Source: Eubacterium sp. (GTDB lineage: Bacteria > Bacillota > Clostridia > Peptostreptococcales > Anaerovoracaceae). From it: a stretch of DNA of 6,349 nt. Position numbers and translations under genes: made by a program. The stretch covers positions 1 through 6,349 of the forward strand of contig JAFOKI010000181.1 of NCBI GenBank assembly GCA_017419895.1, in the 5' to 3' direction. Each line of letters opens with the position of its first letter. The first letter of the stretch is position 1. Below are positions 6,156 through 6,349 of the stretch, in pieces. The notes under the pieces are model-generated. The model was not told where the DNA came from, searched no databases, and saw only the letters and a program-made list of their open reading frames with translations.

Positions 6156-6193
6156 CAAAGAAAAAAGCCGCAGTCCAAAAAGGAATGCGACTT
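6156..6193 (-). terminator. Terminator-like hairpin in the ocd-like leader
   Basis: On the - strand a 12-pair stem (6193-6182 with 6176-6165; one G-U pair, one mismatch) closes on five U residues and is followed by UUUUUUCUUU. It has the form of an intrinsic terminator and stands between the promoter and the ribosome binding site. The G-U pair is a C-A mismatch on the + strand, so the structure is better in - strand RNA, which supports function in this direction. The expected transcript start is only about 13 bases upstream of the stem. Confidence 0.7.
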
Positions 6194-6212
6194 CATTGCC
6201 ACTGATATTTTA

Positions 6213-6240
6213 ACTATAGCACTTACGACCCGATTGTCAA
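6213..6240 (-). promoter_or_regulatory. Strong sigma-A promoter of the ocd-like gene
   Basis: On the - strand a perfect TTGACA (6240-6235) is followed after 16 bases by TATAGT (6218-6213, five of six). The predicted start near 6206 gives a 5' leader of about 70 bases that contains the terminator-like hairpin. This is one of the two best promoter matches in the window. Confidence 0.75.
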
Positions 6241-6279
6241 GAAAAACGTTGATACAGCAGGTACCGCACGGTGTGGAGA

Positions 6280-6308
6280 TTGTTTTTAGATGGCTGCTAT
6301 GATAAAAT
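6280..6308 (+). promoter_or_regulatory. Weak candidate divergent promoter
   Basis: TTGTTT (6280-6285) and TAAAAT (6303-6308) are 17 bases apart on the + strand, so a gene beyond the right edge could be read divergently from the ocd-like gene. The -35 match is poor. An ATG at 6321 is open to the window end, but it would lie only a few bases after the predicted start and cannot be judged. Bases 6241-6349 otherwise show no recognisable feature. Confidence 0.2.
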
Positions 6309-6349
6309 TCTAAGCAGGAAATGACGGATCGAACACGGCTCAGGCGGTC

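Noticed and set aside
6321..6349. Start of a new + strand gene at the right edge
   Set aside because: Only nine codons are visible and the purine-rich AGGA sits too close to the ATG to be a good ribosome site, so it cannot be supported.

Overview
The window looks like a piece of a bacterial chromosome, most likely from an anaerobic Clostridia-type member of the Bacillota. The grounds are strong AGGAGG-like ribosome binding sites before three of five genes, sigma-A-type promoters (TTGACA with TAAAAT or TATAGT), intrinsic terminators with U-tracts, and a gene set (MalY/PatB lyase, EamA permease, class III CoA-transferase, enoyl-CoA hydratase, ornithine-cyclodeaminase-like enzyme) common in amino-acid-using gut anaerobes. 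Family or genus cannot be fixed from this sequence. No mobile element, tRNA, rRNA or CRISPR array is visible.

Layout. Bases 1-424 hold no gene. They carry two 80-bp dyad-symmetric modules built from the 7-mer TGTCGGA and its reverse complement at exactly repeated spacings. Next on the + strand comes a MalY/PatB-type PLP C-S lyase (425-1642), followed after about 30 bases by a ten-helix EamA/DMT permease (1672-2589). A near-consensus promoter overlaps the permease stop codon and leads, through a terminator-like hairpin, into a CaiB/BaiF CoA-transferase (2692-3888) and an enoyl-CoA hydratase/isomerase-family protein (3951-4814). Two hairpins in 4840-4928 separate this from a convergent - strand gene for an ornithine cyclodeaminase/mu-crystallin-family enzyme (5006-6136). 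That gene has its own strong promoter and again a terminator-like hairpin between promoter and ribosome binding site.

How the genes may work together (inference). The lyase and permease probably form one transcription unit, fitting C-S bond cleavage of a sulfur amino acid coupled to export or import of a related compound. The CoA-transferase and hydratase-family protein form a second unit resembling the CaiB/CaiD pairing: a carboxylic acid is activated by CoA transfer and its acyl-CoA then hydrated, dehydrated or isomerised. The - strand enzyme would be an NAD(P)-dependent amino or imino acid enzyme. Substrates cannot be assigned for any of the five.

Most worth a second look: the paired TGTCGGA modules upstream of the lyase, and the shared promoter / immediate terminator hairpin / ribosome-binding-site layout of the caiB-like and ocd-like genes, which suggests regulation by premature termination without room for a classical riboswitch.
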